Origin: Botryosphaeria dothidea
Lineage: Eukaryota > Ascomycota > Dothideomycetes > Botryosphaeriales > Botryosphaeriaceae
DNA length: 64,000 nucleotides
Assembly: GCA_011503125.2 (NCBI GenBank)
Contig: WWBZ02000062.1
Coordinates: forward strand, 3,410,001 to 3,474,000
Direction: 5' to 3'
In this document: positions 1-11,626 of the stretch, piece after piece
Layout: each line of letters begins with the position of its first letter
Numbering within the stretch: the first letter of the stretch is position 1
Position numbers and translations under genes: made by a program
Notes under the pieces: generated by a model
Told to the model about the DNA's origin: nothing
Database searches by the model: none
Seen by the model: the letters and a program-made list of their open reading frames with translations, nothing else

Positions 1-866
1 CCGCTTTCTTCGATAATTGCTTGCATGCTACTAATTTCGCCTTCGCAGAGTATTAGTGTAACGAACTTTTATGGATGAAAATACAGAAGACGAACCTCTT
101 CGTTGACGGCGATTCTGTTGCGGAAGGAGTACTGCATGTGATAGGGTGCAACAGTCTCCATTGAAACAACCGCCGTAGCGCCCTCTCCAATCTTCTCCGG
201 GCTTCTGATGAATGGTAGGCGGCGTTCGCATTCATCTTTCTCGAGAATGTAGGGCTCTCGTCTTTCTCGAATCACGAGTGGGCAGAACATCCACTGACTG
301 CTGTAGAAGAAAGCACCATCGACAGGACCCAGAAAGTCATAGTCGGTCAGAATGTCCCGCTTGAAGGGTAGATCCTTGTCCTGGCGGTCCTGTCGGTCCA
401 CGAATATCTCTCTGAAATGATCCCAACGTCGAAATCTGATCATGACGAGAATTGAGATGACCTTCAGGAAATGGTCCTGGTCTTCGCTTCTCTCGTCGTC
501 GAACCATGGTCGCAGAAAGAGGTCCCGATCTTTGGCGTGCCAGAAGTTCCTCAGCTCGTGGAACAGCACAATGTATTTCTTCGAGTCCTTGGGGTTTGGC
601 TTTCGGATAATGTTGAGCAGCTTAGGTTCGATCCGTGCGGCCATCTCCTCCATCAGCGGCACAACAGGAATCAGGATCGTGGTGGATGGCGTGGTGGACA
701 GCGGTGTGTTTGAGACATTTGTCGTCGACGATAGCACGGATCGAGGGATGTTGTTCTCTAGTGCTGTGTTGGCGGAGAGTGCATTCTTCAATCCATCGTG
801 CGCTACTTGCTTGGAGTTTTTGCTTGGGCTCAGCTTCGAGGCAAGGAATGATGGAACAGAGCCCAT
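1..866 (-). CDS. Protein-kinase-like protein, N-terminal part (runs off left edge)
   Basis: The first exon (866 down to about 96) gives about 257 residues. A low-complexity Ser/Thr-rich N-terminus is followed by a charged helical region, then the start of a kinase-type N-lobe at the exon end, with the glycine-loop-like IGEGATAVV. A fungal family of kinase-domain proteins has this layout: an N-terminal domain, then an LPF...IGxGxxxxV segment. A splice donor (GTTCGT) lies at about 95. Acceptors at 28 or 20 would continue the frame, so the apparent stop at 69 is intronic. The catalytic loop and DFG lie outside the window, so activity cannot be judged. Transcription runs away from the CorA-like gene. 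The partial kinase call is fairly secure; the role is unknown. Confidence 0.55.
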
Positions 867-1680
867 GTTGTGTCAGCTGCTATTCAGGATGAAGGACGAG
901 GAGCAAGACGACTGTGGAATCAAGAGCCTGAAACAGCACTGGTCCGACGTAGAAAATTTGAGGATCTTAAGTAGCGTATAGAACTCTGAGGCAGTGCAAG
1001 TTGCGATAGTGCAGACCCTCCACAAAGTTACTTGCGGGCGGGGTGTGACATGCAGGTGAATGGCTCCGCCTCGCAACGCCTGAGAAGATGGAGGTCAGAC
1101 TAGCCGCGAACGCCTCGTGTGATCCTTACCAAAAGTTCTCACCCAGGCCTATAATACAGTCCGACGACAGTACTGAGAGACTCTCATAGTGCAGAAGTAA
1201 GCCTGACATGCAAGCTTAGAAACAGTTATGCGGAAGCGAAATGGCAAAGAGTCTGACAGCGACTGGTATGGCATCAGCTACTGACATCGCTTGCAGTCCT
1301 CTGTATCGTTGTTGTCCGGTCTGATTGGATGCTTGGTTGCGAGGACGGGATCCACCCGCATGAACCTCCAGCTGTGGGCACGCAGCCTTGCATGTGTTCT
1401 CATCTATCTTCGGCAAGGAGGTGGGGTTACAAGCCGAAAAGGGCACCGATGTGCGTCTTGGGCAGTGCCATCTCACTCTGCATCTTTGTGCGATGAGGCG
1501 CCGGCTGCTGTTTTGAGCCTCATCGTGCTTATAATCCGCTCTCCTGGGTGGGGCAACAAGGCATTCTTTTGCGAATCAGCAGTTTTTGGAATCTGCCTTG
1601 CCATCAGACCGTCTCGGAATTCTGTTGGGGCATTCAGCCAGCCTCGTTGACACCATTGTGTATTCGATAAGTTCGCGAAT
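867..1680. other. Intergenic region
   Basis: No supported gene. The open frames here are short, lack splice logic and resemble no family I recognise. This stretch probably holds the upstream regions of the kinase-like gene (leftward) and of the small spliced gene (rightward). Confidence 0.5.
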
Positions 1681-1974
1681 ATGGCACGCTACGAACACCA
1701 CCATGTGACGAGCGCGCGGTTGACGGGATACATAACACGGACCGCGCTCGAGAACTTCTTGAAGGACCGGTTCAAGAATGCCGACATTGCTCGATTTGAG
1801 ATCCAAGTATGATGAGACCCGGGATTGAATGGACGTGCCAGGCTGACATGACCACAAGGAGAAGACGGAACGGTTCGAATTCTGGGCGCCAGAGCCTATT
1901 CCAGAAGTAAGGAACTGACTTCTCTCATTGGATAAATTGATGCTAATGTTATGATTTAGGAAGATATGAAGTAA
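1681..1974 (+). CDS. Small three-exon hypothetical protein (62 aa)
   Basis: Exons 1681-1806, 1859-1906 and 1960-1974 join in phase to give a 62-residue protein ending EEDMK. The support is the splice signals: intron 1 has GTATGA, GCTGACA and AG; intron 2 has GTAAGG, TGCTAATG and TTAG. Both introns are 52-53 bp, and all three exon joins keep the frame up to a TAA. The protein is charged, soluble and without a signal peptide; it contains the segment ERFEFWAPEP. I do not recognise the family. It lies in tandem with the CorA-like gene about 490 bp downstream and could in principle be an upstream part of the same transcript, although it closes with its own stop. Confidence 0.45.
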
Positions 1975-2462
1975 GTGCCGTAGGACTCACAGAGATCAGG
2001 CTGCCCTGACGCGATCCAGGGTTCTAAAGAAGAATTGACCAAAACGGATTGCGGCGGAGATATGGTTATCAGTGGTGGAGGCTGTGGAATGTATGTTACT
2101 GGATGATGTTGAAAGGCGCTGGAGAAATTCGTGGTATGCGATGATTGGTTCGGCCAGTGGAGCCTTTCTGCCCGGTTTGCCTTGTTTGCCTGCTGTAGCA
2201 CACTGCCCATCGTGGCTTAGACGAGGTTGAAAATGTACGCCGCAAGCCGACTTGTGTGATGCCGGGATCGAGATGAGGGGTAAATGCAATCAACATCCGT
2301 ATATCTGACCGGTGAAGATCTTGTGCGTCCTCCAGCTCTGATTCGCATGTCGTGGTACCATTTAGCCGCATTCTATCCGCGTCCTGTACCTAAGGAAACT
2401 TCGGGGTGACAAGACGAAAATGCCGGAGGCCGCCCGAAACTCGTGCGCGCTTGCTTTTAAGG

Positions 2463-4318
2463 ATGCGATTTTTCTCAATATTGGAAGCCGACATCGAACT
2501 TTTGGCGTGCCAGAAAACTATGGAGCACGAAAAGCCTGTCGAAATTTGGGCGAATTATCCCCAAGACTGTGATGCATTCAACCCATTGGTGTCAGATGCG
2601 GAGGCATGCAATTCACGCCTCAGGGAACTTTCATCAGTACTTTTTAACAAGAAATTCGATGTCCGCCTCATATCGTTGGCAGGTAATTGTCCCATCTACG
2701 AAAGATCTTTTGTCAAGTATTGGTCACTTACGTCAAACAGCGAGATCTCTGGATTGGAAGCCCTTATCTTATCTTGAAAGCGAGCAAAAATGTGACCAGG
2801 CAATGGAGAAAGCCCAGAGCTGCCCATTTCGAATAGTGTAAGTTCCCAACTCTAGCCCGAAGGAATCAGCTGACAACAAAAGATCGATTTTCCAAGGGGA
2901 TTCTCTTTCGCCATTGCAATGCACACGCTCGACAATGCTCAAGATCTTGCATCGATGCAATGTAGATCCAGCATTTCTGGATATTCTCTTCAAATTCGGG
3001 GATCAGGACCAGGTCTTTGAAGAATCTTCCGGGTTAAGTTATGCCTCCTGCGAACCAGACGGCTCTTTTGGTGAGAATTTCTAAGGTCAAGTCGTGGACA
3101 AAACTCACCTTATTCACTAGTGCTATGCTATCAGTTCCTTTACATTGAGCCTAACGGAAGACCGAGTCCCAAAGACCCATGGTCTTTACGCCAGACAGGT
3201 GTGTATCAGAAACACTCCCGGTCTGGTAATTGCACATTTGGGATGCTGCTGCATCCAAACTCCAACAGCGTGGCACAGACAAGACTGGAGACCGCTGCTG
3301 AAACACGGAACGAGAACCATGGACTTCGAGAGCATCCCTTGAACATGCATCTCATCATCCTCTCCTCCTACGTCAACCACTGGCAGGCTTACATTGAAAG
3401 CCTCGCGGCTGAGGTTGGAAAGATTGTGAGCGCATATTACCGTCCTCCAAAGATGTTGCTGACGGGGTGCAGAGAGACAAAGTTCAAGTAGTGAATGTTG
3501 AAGAAGGCCCACTGAAAGCGGAGACGCTTCAACATCTGAGGAATCTCGAGGATAAGTTGGTCCTGAGGACTTTAGGGAGCATTCGATCCTCTATCAGTAT
3601 TGTCGAGCTATTAGCAAAGGTGAACCGGAAGCTAAAGGCTGCAAATGTCGATCTATCTGAGCAGTCGGCCAAGATGGATCAGCACCTTTCGGCGTACCTG
3701 AACAGGCTCAGAAGCCATCTCAGCAACGCGGAAATACTGGGGAAGAGGGTGCAGGCAACAATAGGGTTGGTGAGTACATCTCATCTAGCAACATTCAAAG
3801 CTGTTCGCAGATAGTCTTCTCAAATACCCTCGCAAGGTCTCATTGAGGTAGATCCGGATTGCCGGGGCCCCTGGTAGCAACAACCGAGTCTCAAGTGGAG
3901 ATATGCTGACATTGCTAAAGCTTTCGAACCTTTTGGACCTTCGTAATCAAGCCACGTCCGACAAGACAAACTGTCATATGCTCCAATTGACACGCGAAGG
4001 AGTCGATGACAACGCAACCGTACGAGTGATTACGGTCTTTACCTTGATTTACCTACCCGCTTCTTTTATTGCGGTTAGTAAGACACATGAACCTCCCCCG
4101 TCGATTTGCTGACCTCTGGTTAGACTTTGTTCGGGATGAACCTGTTCGACTTTGAAGCTGAAAACGGCGGGATTTTGAGAGTCAGCCCGAGTTTCTGGAT
4201 ATATATCTGCGCGAGCATACCTTTGACTGCAGTGACACTCATCACCTGGTACTTGTTCAAACTTCGGCATGACAAGTTGCGGAGAGAAAAACGAGAGAAG
4301 GGACTGTGGCTGCCATGA
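2463..4318 (+). CDS. CorA-like transporter-domain membrane protein (seven exons, 484 aa)
   Basis: Joined exons: 2463-2682, 2741-2837, 2883-3070, 3121-3425, 3473-3769, 3921-4073, 4124-4318 (1455 nt, in frame). The N-terminal soluble domain has the segment DPWSLRQTGVYQKHS, typical of the fungal CorA-like family. A long charged helical region (about 250-390) precedes two membrane helices (about 400-423 and 442-463). The CorA signature GMN sits right after helix 1 (residues 424-426). In true CorA proteins GMN lines the entrance of a pentameric Mg2+ channel. In this expanded fungal family transport is unproven, and a signalling or incompatibility role has been suggested by domain company. The start could instead be ATG 2520. 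Intron 5 (151 bp) is the longest. The family call is strong. Confidence 0.8.
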
Positions 4319-5103
4319 TCTATCGAGAGGAATTGGCGAACGCACAGGTCGAGTCGTGATTTCGTCTCCAGGCCATGAATGATGCATTTCGTGTTTTGGA
4401 TATATTTGATTAAGGGTTTACAACAAGGTCCCTGGTACCAGTTCCGTTAACTCTCGTTGACATTTGGAATTTCGATAGAAAAACGAACACATACGTAGGT
4501 AGGCCTCTCGGTGGACAAATCTATGGACACTGTTGGTCAAAATAGCAGGATGAAAATAGCGTAGAGCACGAAGGAAGAGTAGCAATAGGATTCACAAAAT
4601 TGAGAAAATGCTGCATACGCATTACGTGTCCCCGGACATCATCATCATCAAGAACTACCTTCTCCTTCACCCACACTAAAACGTCTTCGTAAGTAAAAAG
4701 AGAAAAAAGGAAAAGGTAAAAAAAAAAACGGCAGACAAGACAGACGGCATAAAAAAGATATCTGCCCCTCCAGTATGTCCTCCCGGTTGAAGCAAGTATT
4801 CCTTCTCGCGCCGAACCCAACGCCAAGGGTATGCAAAAAAGCACTGCCAGGTTTGCGTGGCTTGACCAGACTAGTGGCAGCAACAGCCACCTGTTGAATT
4901 TTGCAGCGTGAATCTCACTCGCCTTCCGCGTTGTGCTCTTGCTCCGCTCTTCTTCTAAGGTTTCGTCAGACTTCGTGATCAAGGCTCGCCTTTAATTTCC
5001 CTCCCCACGCACTATACATCATCTCTCTCTCTTCGCGTCGTGGTCCTGTATGGTCCGTGATACGGGATATGTTCGGGTGCGGATCTCTGATTATCGAGCT
5101 CCA
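4319..5103. other. Convergent 3' region
   Basis: This gap lies between the 3' ends of the CorA-like gene and nudF, so it should hold two 3' UTRs and terminators. The 153-codon minus-strand frame at 4521-4982 has no family resemblance and contains poly-Phe/Leu runs produced by A-rich tracts. I do not call it. Confidence 0.5.
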
Positions 5104-6600
5104 CTAGGATGCAAAGACCCTGACGTTCAGATCAACGCTGCCGGTGGCAATGACGCATCTGATGTTCTTTGCGTTGGGGTCCTCCTTCTTGGCACCGTTA
5201 GGTGGCGCTGGCGTTCCGTTCGTGTCGCCATTGGTCTGCGGCTCCTTTTGCACGCTGGGCGCCCAGCGCATGCAGCTGATGAAATGGCCAGCAGCGTCTT
5301 CGATTGTTTTGACGCATTTCCCTTCCTGCGTGAGATCCCAACATCTAATTGTCTTATCGTCGCCGCAGCTGAGGAGGTATTTGCCGCCTGGGTGAAACAC
5401 CAAAGCGCGCACCCAGTTGTCGTGGCCGGTGAGCGTCTTGATCAACGTACCCCGTCCATCCCAAAGCTTGACTGTCTTGTCGCGGGAGCCCGTTGCGAGA
5501 AACTCGGCGGAGCTGCTTGCTGCCGGAGGCTTCTTGAGGCCGGCAAGGACAGCGAGAGCTCCATAGGCAGCGGGCGGAGCGAGTGCAACGCACTCGACGA
5601 CGTGGTCATGGCCGACAAAGGTACATTTTGGTTCTCCGTTGCTCGAATCCCATAGGCGTGCGGTCTGGTCATTACTTGCGGACAGCAACCAACGTCCGTC
5701 GAAGCTTGGAGCGACCTCTCGTACCCAATCGGCATGACCTCGAATTGTCTTCACGCAGTAACCAGTTGTGACATCCCAAATTCTGAGTGTTTGGTCTCGT
5801 GAAGCTGAAACTAACAGGTTGCCCGATGAGGGAGAGCCTGCTGCTCCGCTAGGGACGAATCGGACACAAGAAACGGAATGGTCGTGTCCAGGGAGGGTCC
5901 TGATGTTTTTGTACTCGTCACTGGGGTCCCAAAGTTTTATAGTCAAGTCGGAAGAGCAGGAGGCAAGTAGTGTGCCACCGCGAGGGCCTCCGAAATCGAC
6001 ATCCAGCACACCCTTGGTGTGACCCTTGACAGTACGCTCCAGCTCGCCGAGCTCCCAGTCCCAGATTTTGATTGTAGTATCTTCAGAGCCAGAGGCCAGG
6101 GAAGTGAAGACGGGGTGGAAGGCGACGCAGGTAATGGGCGAACGGTGGGACTGCAGGGTGTGCCTTGCGGGAGACCTTGGAAGCCAGCTTGCAGGGTCGG
6201 TGTTCTTGCGCATGAGGGAGGTGGGGGTAGCACTGTCGAGTTCGGACTGCAGATTGGCACACCGCGACTCTAGCTCCATGATCTAGAGAGTGTTAGCATT
6301 GCCATGTCGACGGGGGTGGGCTTGGCAGTGGTTTGAGCCAACCTTCTTCTGCAGGCGGACAACGCTGGTCCACTTCTTCTCGAGCAGCCCCTCATATTTC
6401 TTGCGGGTGGCATCGTCAAAGGAGTCGCCGATGGCCAGCTCCTCCCGAAGAGCTTGGGCGCTGGTTGGGTGGTTGGAAGCGGCGAGGTATGCTATGATTG
6501 CCTTGTGCCTGGGGTTGATATCAGAAGATTGTGTGTAACATAACAGGCGGTGGGGACGTACAGCTCATCGGCCTGGCGTTGGGTCAAAAGCGTGCTCATG
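5104..6600 (-). CDS. nudF: LIS1/NudF (PAC1) dynein regulator, WD40 protein
   Basis: Exons 6600-6562, 6507-6343 and 6282-5104 give 460 residues, the usual LIS1 length. Order: LisH dimerisation motif (about 8-38), a short coiled coil (about 55-90), then a seven-bladed WD40 propeller from about residue 105, with repeated GH...D...IKIWD units such as [10 protein letters not shown] and TIRCWDL. LIS1 binds dynein with NudE/Ndl1 and is needed for nuclear migration in hyphae. ATG 6600 is chosen because only the three-exon model restores the LisH region; the intronless frame starts inside the coiled coil. It is divergent from the XMAP215 gene across 763 bp. A low-complexity insert (about 430-445, rich in N, G, P and A) near the last blade is common in fungal orthologues. 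Confidence 0.95.
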
Positions 6601-7363
6601 GCGGCGATGGGCGCATCCGGTCTGCGGCACTCGGTGCGCCCTAGGCGTTAGGAACGAGGTCAGGCAGCTTGCGAGGGCGCAGGATGTGTTCGGGGGTGGG
6701 AGAGTGGTGGGGAGTTTGGGAGGGTTGACGATGCGGGTAGGGCTGTGCGGCCAAGTGACGGGGATGTTTTGCTGCAGTGCGGGACGAGTGCGGAGGACGC
6801 GCGCACACACGAGCGACGCAGCAACGGCGGAACGGACGGCGCTGCAAGGCGGCAGCAAACACTGCAGAGGACAAGGGCAGGCGGAGCTCGCGCTTTGCGA
6901 CGCGGTATCGGAGCCTGACCGGGGGCAGGGTCAATTGCTGCGGTGTGGTGGAGGCCCAAAAGGCTGCTGCAGTCTGTGTCCGCCCAGCAACGCTCACGCC
7001 CGCAGCCGAGAAGGGCCGCTTGTTGTCTTCAAAACACGCCCGCCCATTTCATCATCGCAACCCGACACCACCACCACCGCCACCAACTCCCCTACGATCT
7101 CCGCAACCGCGACTGCACCCTGCGACCGCGGCCGTTGCTCCATTCCGCTGAATTTGCTCATTACACGCCACCTATACCACCTCACACCGATACTGGTACG
7201 TCCGGGCGCAAGAAAAAGGCCCCGCTGAAGGGACCGACGCTTGTTGGGGCTCATCCGTGCCTGAGTTCTTCCGTGGCATCTTCAGCCCGTATCCGCTGAG
7301 CTCCCGCTGACCACCTACGCGCCCAGACTGCAGCAATATCCCGCCGAATCCAACTACTTCACG
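6601..7363. promoter_or_regulatory. Shared divergent promoter region, nudF / alpA
   Basis: A 763-bp region lies between two start codons pointing away from each other and must hold both promoters and 5' UTRs. It has CCACCACCACC-like pyrimidine-rich tracts near 7065-7085 and no convincing TATA box. Open frames on both strands here are GC-rich shadows. Confidence 0.6.
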
Positions 7364-10225
7364 ATGGGTGACCAGGAAGAGGACTTTAGCTCCCTGCCGC
7401 TCCCCGACCGCTTCCAGCACAAGAACTGGAAAGTGAGAAAGGAGGGCTATGAGGCCGCCGCAAAGGAGTTTGACAAGGCACAAGGAGAATCCGATCCTGT
7501 TGTTCGCCAGTTCATCCTGGATTCCAGCCTATGGAAAGGGGCAGTAGCAGACTCCAACGTAGCCGCGCAGACCGAGGCGCTCGGCGCACTATGTTCCTTC
7601 CTTCAGATCGCTGGCCATCAGGGCACACAAAGGTACTTTTTTCACTTTGGCGCGTCCAAGCCGATCCTGGGCTGACAACATTGCACAGGACGCGGAATCT
7701 GACCATCGCGCCGATCGTCGAGAAGGGCTTGACCGGTCGCCCCGCCGCCCAAGCGAAAGCCCTGGAAGCTCTGATGCTGTACATCGAGATGGACCGAGCC
7801 GACCCTGTCATAGAGGAATTGCTACCAATCTTGTCACACAAACAACCTAAAGTTATCGCCGCAAACCTAAAAGCCCTGACCGCCATCGTCCACGCATACG
7901 GCTGCAAAACCGTTGAGCCCAAAGCCATCCTGAAGGCTCTGCCCAAGGTTTTCGGCCATGCCGATAAGAATGTCCGCGCCGAGGCCCAGAACCTTACGGT
8001 TGAATTCTACCGATGGCTCAAGGACGCCATGAAACCCCTCTTCTGGGGTGACCTCAAGCCCGTCCAGCAGACCGATTTGGACAAACTCTTCGAAAAGGTG
8101 AAGGATGAGCCACCGCCAAAGCAGGAGAGGCTCCTTCGCTCACAGCAGGAGGCTCAAGAGGCTGCGGCAGCTGCGGGTGGAGGAGATGAGGCTGAAGAAG
8201 CAGGTGAAGAAGAGGCGGAAATCGATCTCGAGCCCGAATACATGGCTGTAGATGTCATGGCAAAGATTCCGAAAGATTTCTCGGAACGACTAGGCTCTTC
8301 GAAATGGAAGGACAGGAAGGAAGCTCTGGAAGATCTCCACACCGCCATCAACGTTCCCGCCATGGAAGAAGGCCCCTTTGATGAAATCATGCGTGGACTT
8401 GCCAAGTCTATGAAGGATGCCAACGTTGCCGTTGTCACTATTGCCGCAAATTGTGTGGAGATTTTTGCGAAGGGTCTACGCAAGAGCTTTACTAAGTACA
8501 GGTCAACTGTCTTCAGCCCGATGATTGAGAGATTGAAGGAGAAGAAGCAGGCAGTGGCTGATGCGTTGGGCGGTGCTCTCGAAGCGTGTGTCGCGGCAAC
8601 CAGCCTCCACGAGTGTCTCGAGGAAATCCTGGAGGCTCTCAAGCACAAGAACCCTCAAGTCAAGCTTGGAACGACCCAGCTGCTTATCCGCGTCCTCAAA
8701 TCAACCAGGGAAGCACCGCAACCACCGGAGACCAAGAGTATCGCAGAAGCTGCGACTAAGCTCCTCACTGAATCGCAAGCGACACAGCGTGATGCAGGTG
8801 CTGAAGTGCTCGGAACACTCTGGAAGATCATGGGTGACCGTATGATGAACCCGCATCTGGAAGGCTTGGATGAAATCCGGAAGAACAAGATTAAGGAATT
8901 CCACGACTCTGCCGAAGTCAAGGCTAAGTACAAGCCGAAGGCGGCCGCGCCACCTAAGGCTGCTGCTAAGCCCGCTGCTGCACCGGCAGGTAAGAAGCCG
9001 CTCGGAAAGAAACCCGCTCTGGGTGCGAAGAAACCCGCTGCTGCGCCAGCCCGTCCTGCCACGCCTCCAGCTGAAGAACCAGCAGCTCCGCTGGCTGCGA
9101 AACCAACGAGTCGTCCTGGTGCCTCGAAACTTGGTGGCCCGAAATCGGGTCTTGCTGCACCTGGGTCTCGATTGGGTCTGAAAAAGCCAGGCTTGGCTGC
9201 ACCATCACCCAAGCGTGCACCTGCTCCTCCAGTAGAAGAACTGGTTTCTGATCCAGAGCCCGAGCCTCCGACTCCTGCAAAGCCCGCCCCTAGGACAGGA
9301 TTGGGACGTGGTCTTGCTGGACGACCCCTCGGAAAGCCTGCTGCACCTGCAGCAGAGCCTCCCTCGCCGGCGCCTGCTCCAGGTCTCAGCGCGGTTGAGA
9401 AGGCCGAGCTTGAGGAACTCCGTGCGGAGGTGGATATGCTTCGAAAGCAAGCAGAGGATTTCAAGTCGGAGAAGGCTCGCATGACCTCGCAGATTCACGA
9501 GCTTCAGAACCAGAATGCCCAACTCATCGAAGACCACACACGCGATGTTCTGTCAATCAAGGCCAAGGAAACTCAGCTAGTGCGCGCGCGCTCCGACGCC
9601 GAGGCTGCCGAGCAGACCGTTCAAGCCCAGCACCGCGAGGTGGAACGCCTCAAGCGGGAACTGTCGCGCCAGGTGCGCGCCACATCACCGCCACCCTACG
9701 ACATCGTTCATGAGCATCAACACAACCATTACAATGACGTCGGCATGAACAATGGTTACGGCGGCCACCACACCAGTAGCTATGGCCACTCTGGCAGCTT
9801 CAACCGCCGTAACTTCACGCCGCAGTCGCCCGGCGGCGAGGGCAAGGAGAACTTCGGTGATGGCCTCTCTCGCTCCGGCTCGCGCAGCAGCAAACTTTCG
9901 CCTCTACGTCGTGGCGGCTCTGGCAGCGGTATGTCTAGCCATTCCGGATCAGGGTATGGCGGTCGCGCCAGCCCTGCGCTCGGCGGTGACGATCGTGAGT
10001 TTGGCAGTCTGGGTAGCGGTAGGCTGAGCGGAGCAGCAAGTGTGGGAACTGGTAACGGCGCGGAAAGCTGGAAGAGGGCGGCCGAGGTGACGCAAAATTT
10101 GAAGGCTAGGATTGAACTCATGAAGGTTTGTTCCTAACGCGTCCGTAAAGTCACAGCTTGGACATGACTAACTCTACTCATAGGCGAAGCAAGGACTTGC
10201 GAGGCAGCAATCACAACACCATTAA
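7364..10225 (+). CDS. alpA: XMAP215/Stu2/Alp14-family microtubule polymerase
   Basis: Exons 7364-7632, 7689-10125 and 10184-10225 give 915 residues. Two TOG arrays of HEAT repeats occupy about 1-230 and 275-510; the family signature FxxRLxSSKWKDRKEALEDL starts TOG2. A basic Lys/Ala/Pro linker with KKP repeats (about 530-680) follows, which in the family binds the microtubule lattice. Next come a dimerising coiled coil (about 690-780), a Gly/Ser-rich tail and a short final exon ending QQSQHH. The protein adds tubulin at microtubule plus ends. The last intron (10126-10183) is placed because the unspliced frame would end early, and it has GTTTGT, CTAACT and TAG signals. Length matches filamentous-fungal orthologues such as Aspergillus AlpA. 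Confidence 0.93.
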
Positions 10226-11193
10226 CTCGAACTCCCGGTCGACTCGCTAAGGTTGTGACCCAGAACCATTCTTAGCCACAAGCTCGAAGCAAAGAATGGC
10301 TTTAATGAGGATTTAACATCCAGGATGACATGAATAATGACGCATGTTTCTCCTGAGCGGGACTTTGAGCTTTTTTCTTCTTCGTTTCTTGCGTGTAATT
10401 TTTGACTGTGTCCAAAACTCTCTTGCAATGGAGAAGGGGCAATTGTAGGAGCATGAGATACCAGGCGTTTTCGGTTGAGGGAAATTCTTGTCTGGATTGG
10501 GGAATCTTTTGTGGGTACGAGGGAAAGGGAGAAAGGGGTTTGATTACTTTTATTTTTTTGGTCCTACTCCTCTGTACAACAAATCAACCCTACACAGACA
10601 CTGGAAAATCTTTTCGTCTTCAATTATCTCTTGGTTTGACTGGATACCACGCTGAACTTGGACTTGGATGGTATTGGACGGCTTGGTTTTCTCGTTTTCT
10701 CAGAGGAAGAGATCATTGGACTGACCGTAATGTGTTTCGATACTACTGGTGAATCCCTATGCTCCTACCGGGACGGATGTATTCTATTCTCTAGGTGTTC
10801 CATTGCGTTTAGTGCGCGACGAGCTTCAATATCAGCCTCTTTCTTTTCCCGAATTCCCCGCAGCAGTAGTCTTATGTTTTTGTGGTTCCTGCTGAAGCCT
10901 GCCGGACCACTTCGTATTTCAGCCTCTTATTCTCAGAGTTACGGTGCTCGTACCCGGCATTTGGAAATCCGGGTGACCTGCAGAGTCCGGCATTTGAACA
11001 AATGCCGCTAAACTTTGGCTCGGTCCTGGGCGCTACAGACGTTGATCCTAAGCATTAGAGTCTGGATTAGACCTATATAAGACTAGCAGCTACTTCCCAG
11101 ACTAGTAGAGTAAACAAATCCACGTCATCAGATCTTCGTTATACGCACTTGCGCCTACTAACATAGTAGGCGGCACCTTCTAGAATGGCGCTT

Positions 11194-11340
11194 GCATGTA
11201 CCAGATGCTTGCCATATAACCATGCCATATGACCTAGCTAGTCCCGTGTCGCAATTATACTTTCTAAAATAGTCTATGCACGTGCTAAATGCTTACTATA
11301 TAACGGAGCTAGCCCCGTACCGCCGTTATATTATCCTTTT
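11194..11340. repeat. Diverged tandem duplication, unit about 85 bp
   Basis: Two adjacent units beginning near 11194 and 11279 share the order: (C/T)(A/G)(A/G)ATGCTT(G/A)C(C/T)ATATAAC, then a GCTAG(T/C)CCCGT block, then a (C/G)(A/T)(A/G)TTATA end. Differences are mostly transitions. The surrounding sequence is TA-rich. Confidence 0.5.
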
Positions 11341-11551
11341 TCCTTTACCTTTATAAACCCCCCTTTACACGACTAAATCCTTCTTCCTTTCTTCTCCAGC
11401 TTATATAGAAGATACGGAACGAGAAGATCTTACCCTAGGCCCGCCATATTTCTAATGATCTACATCCAGTAGGTTCTTTAGAAAATGCGTCTGTCCCGTG
11501 GTGAAGAGCTTCCTGGCTTCTTTGTGCAGAAGATGCGGAAATTAGCGTCAT

Positions 11552-11626
11552 CTTAGCATCCTCTGTTAGCATCCTCTGTTAGCATCTTCTGTTAGCATCT
11601 TCTGTTAGTATCCTCTCTGTTGGCAT
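11552..11626. repeat. 13-bp minisatellite, about five copies
   Basis: The unit TTAGCATCYTCTG recurs directly: two copies with C, two with T, then TTAGTATCCTCTCTG and a partial TTGGCAT. It directly follows the TA-rich repeat area and lies in no gene. Confidence 0.8.

Noticed and set aside
4521..4982. 153-codon frame with hydrophobic runs
   Set aside because: Phe/Leu runs come from an A-rich tract in a 3' region; no start context or homology.
8655..9482. 275-codon minus-strand frame over the alpA linker
   Set aside because: Produced by the KKPAAP repeats read on the opposite strand.
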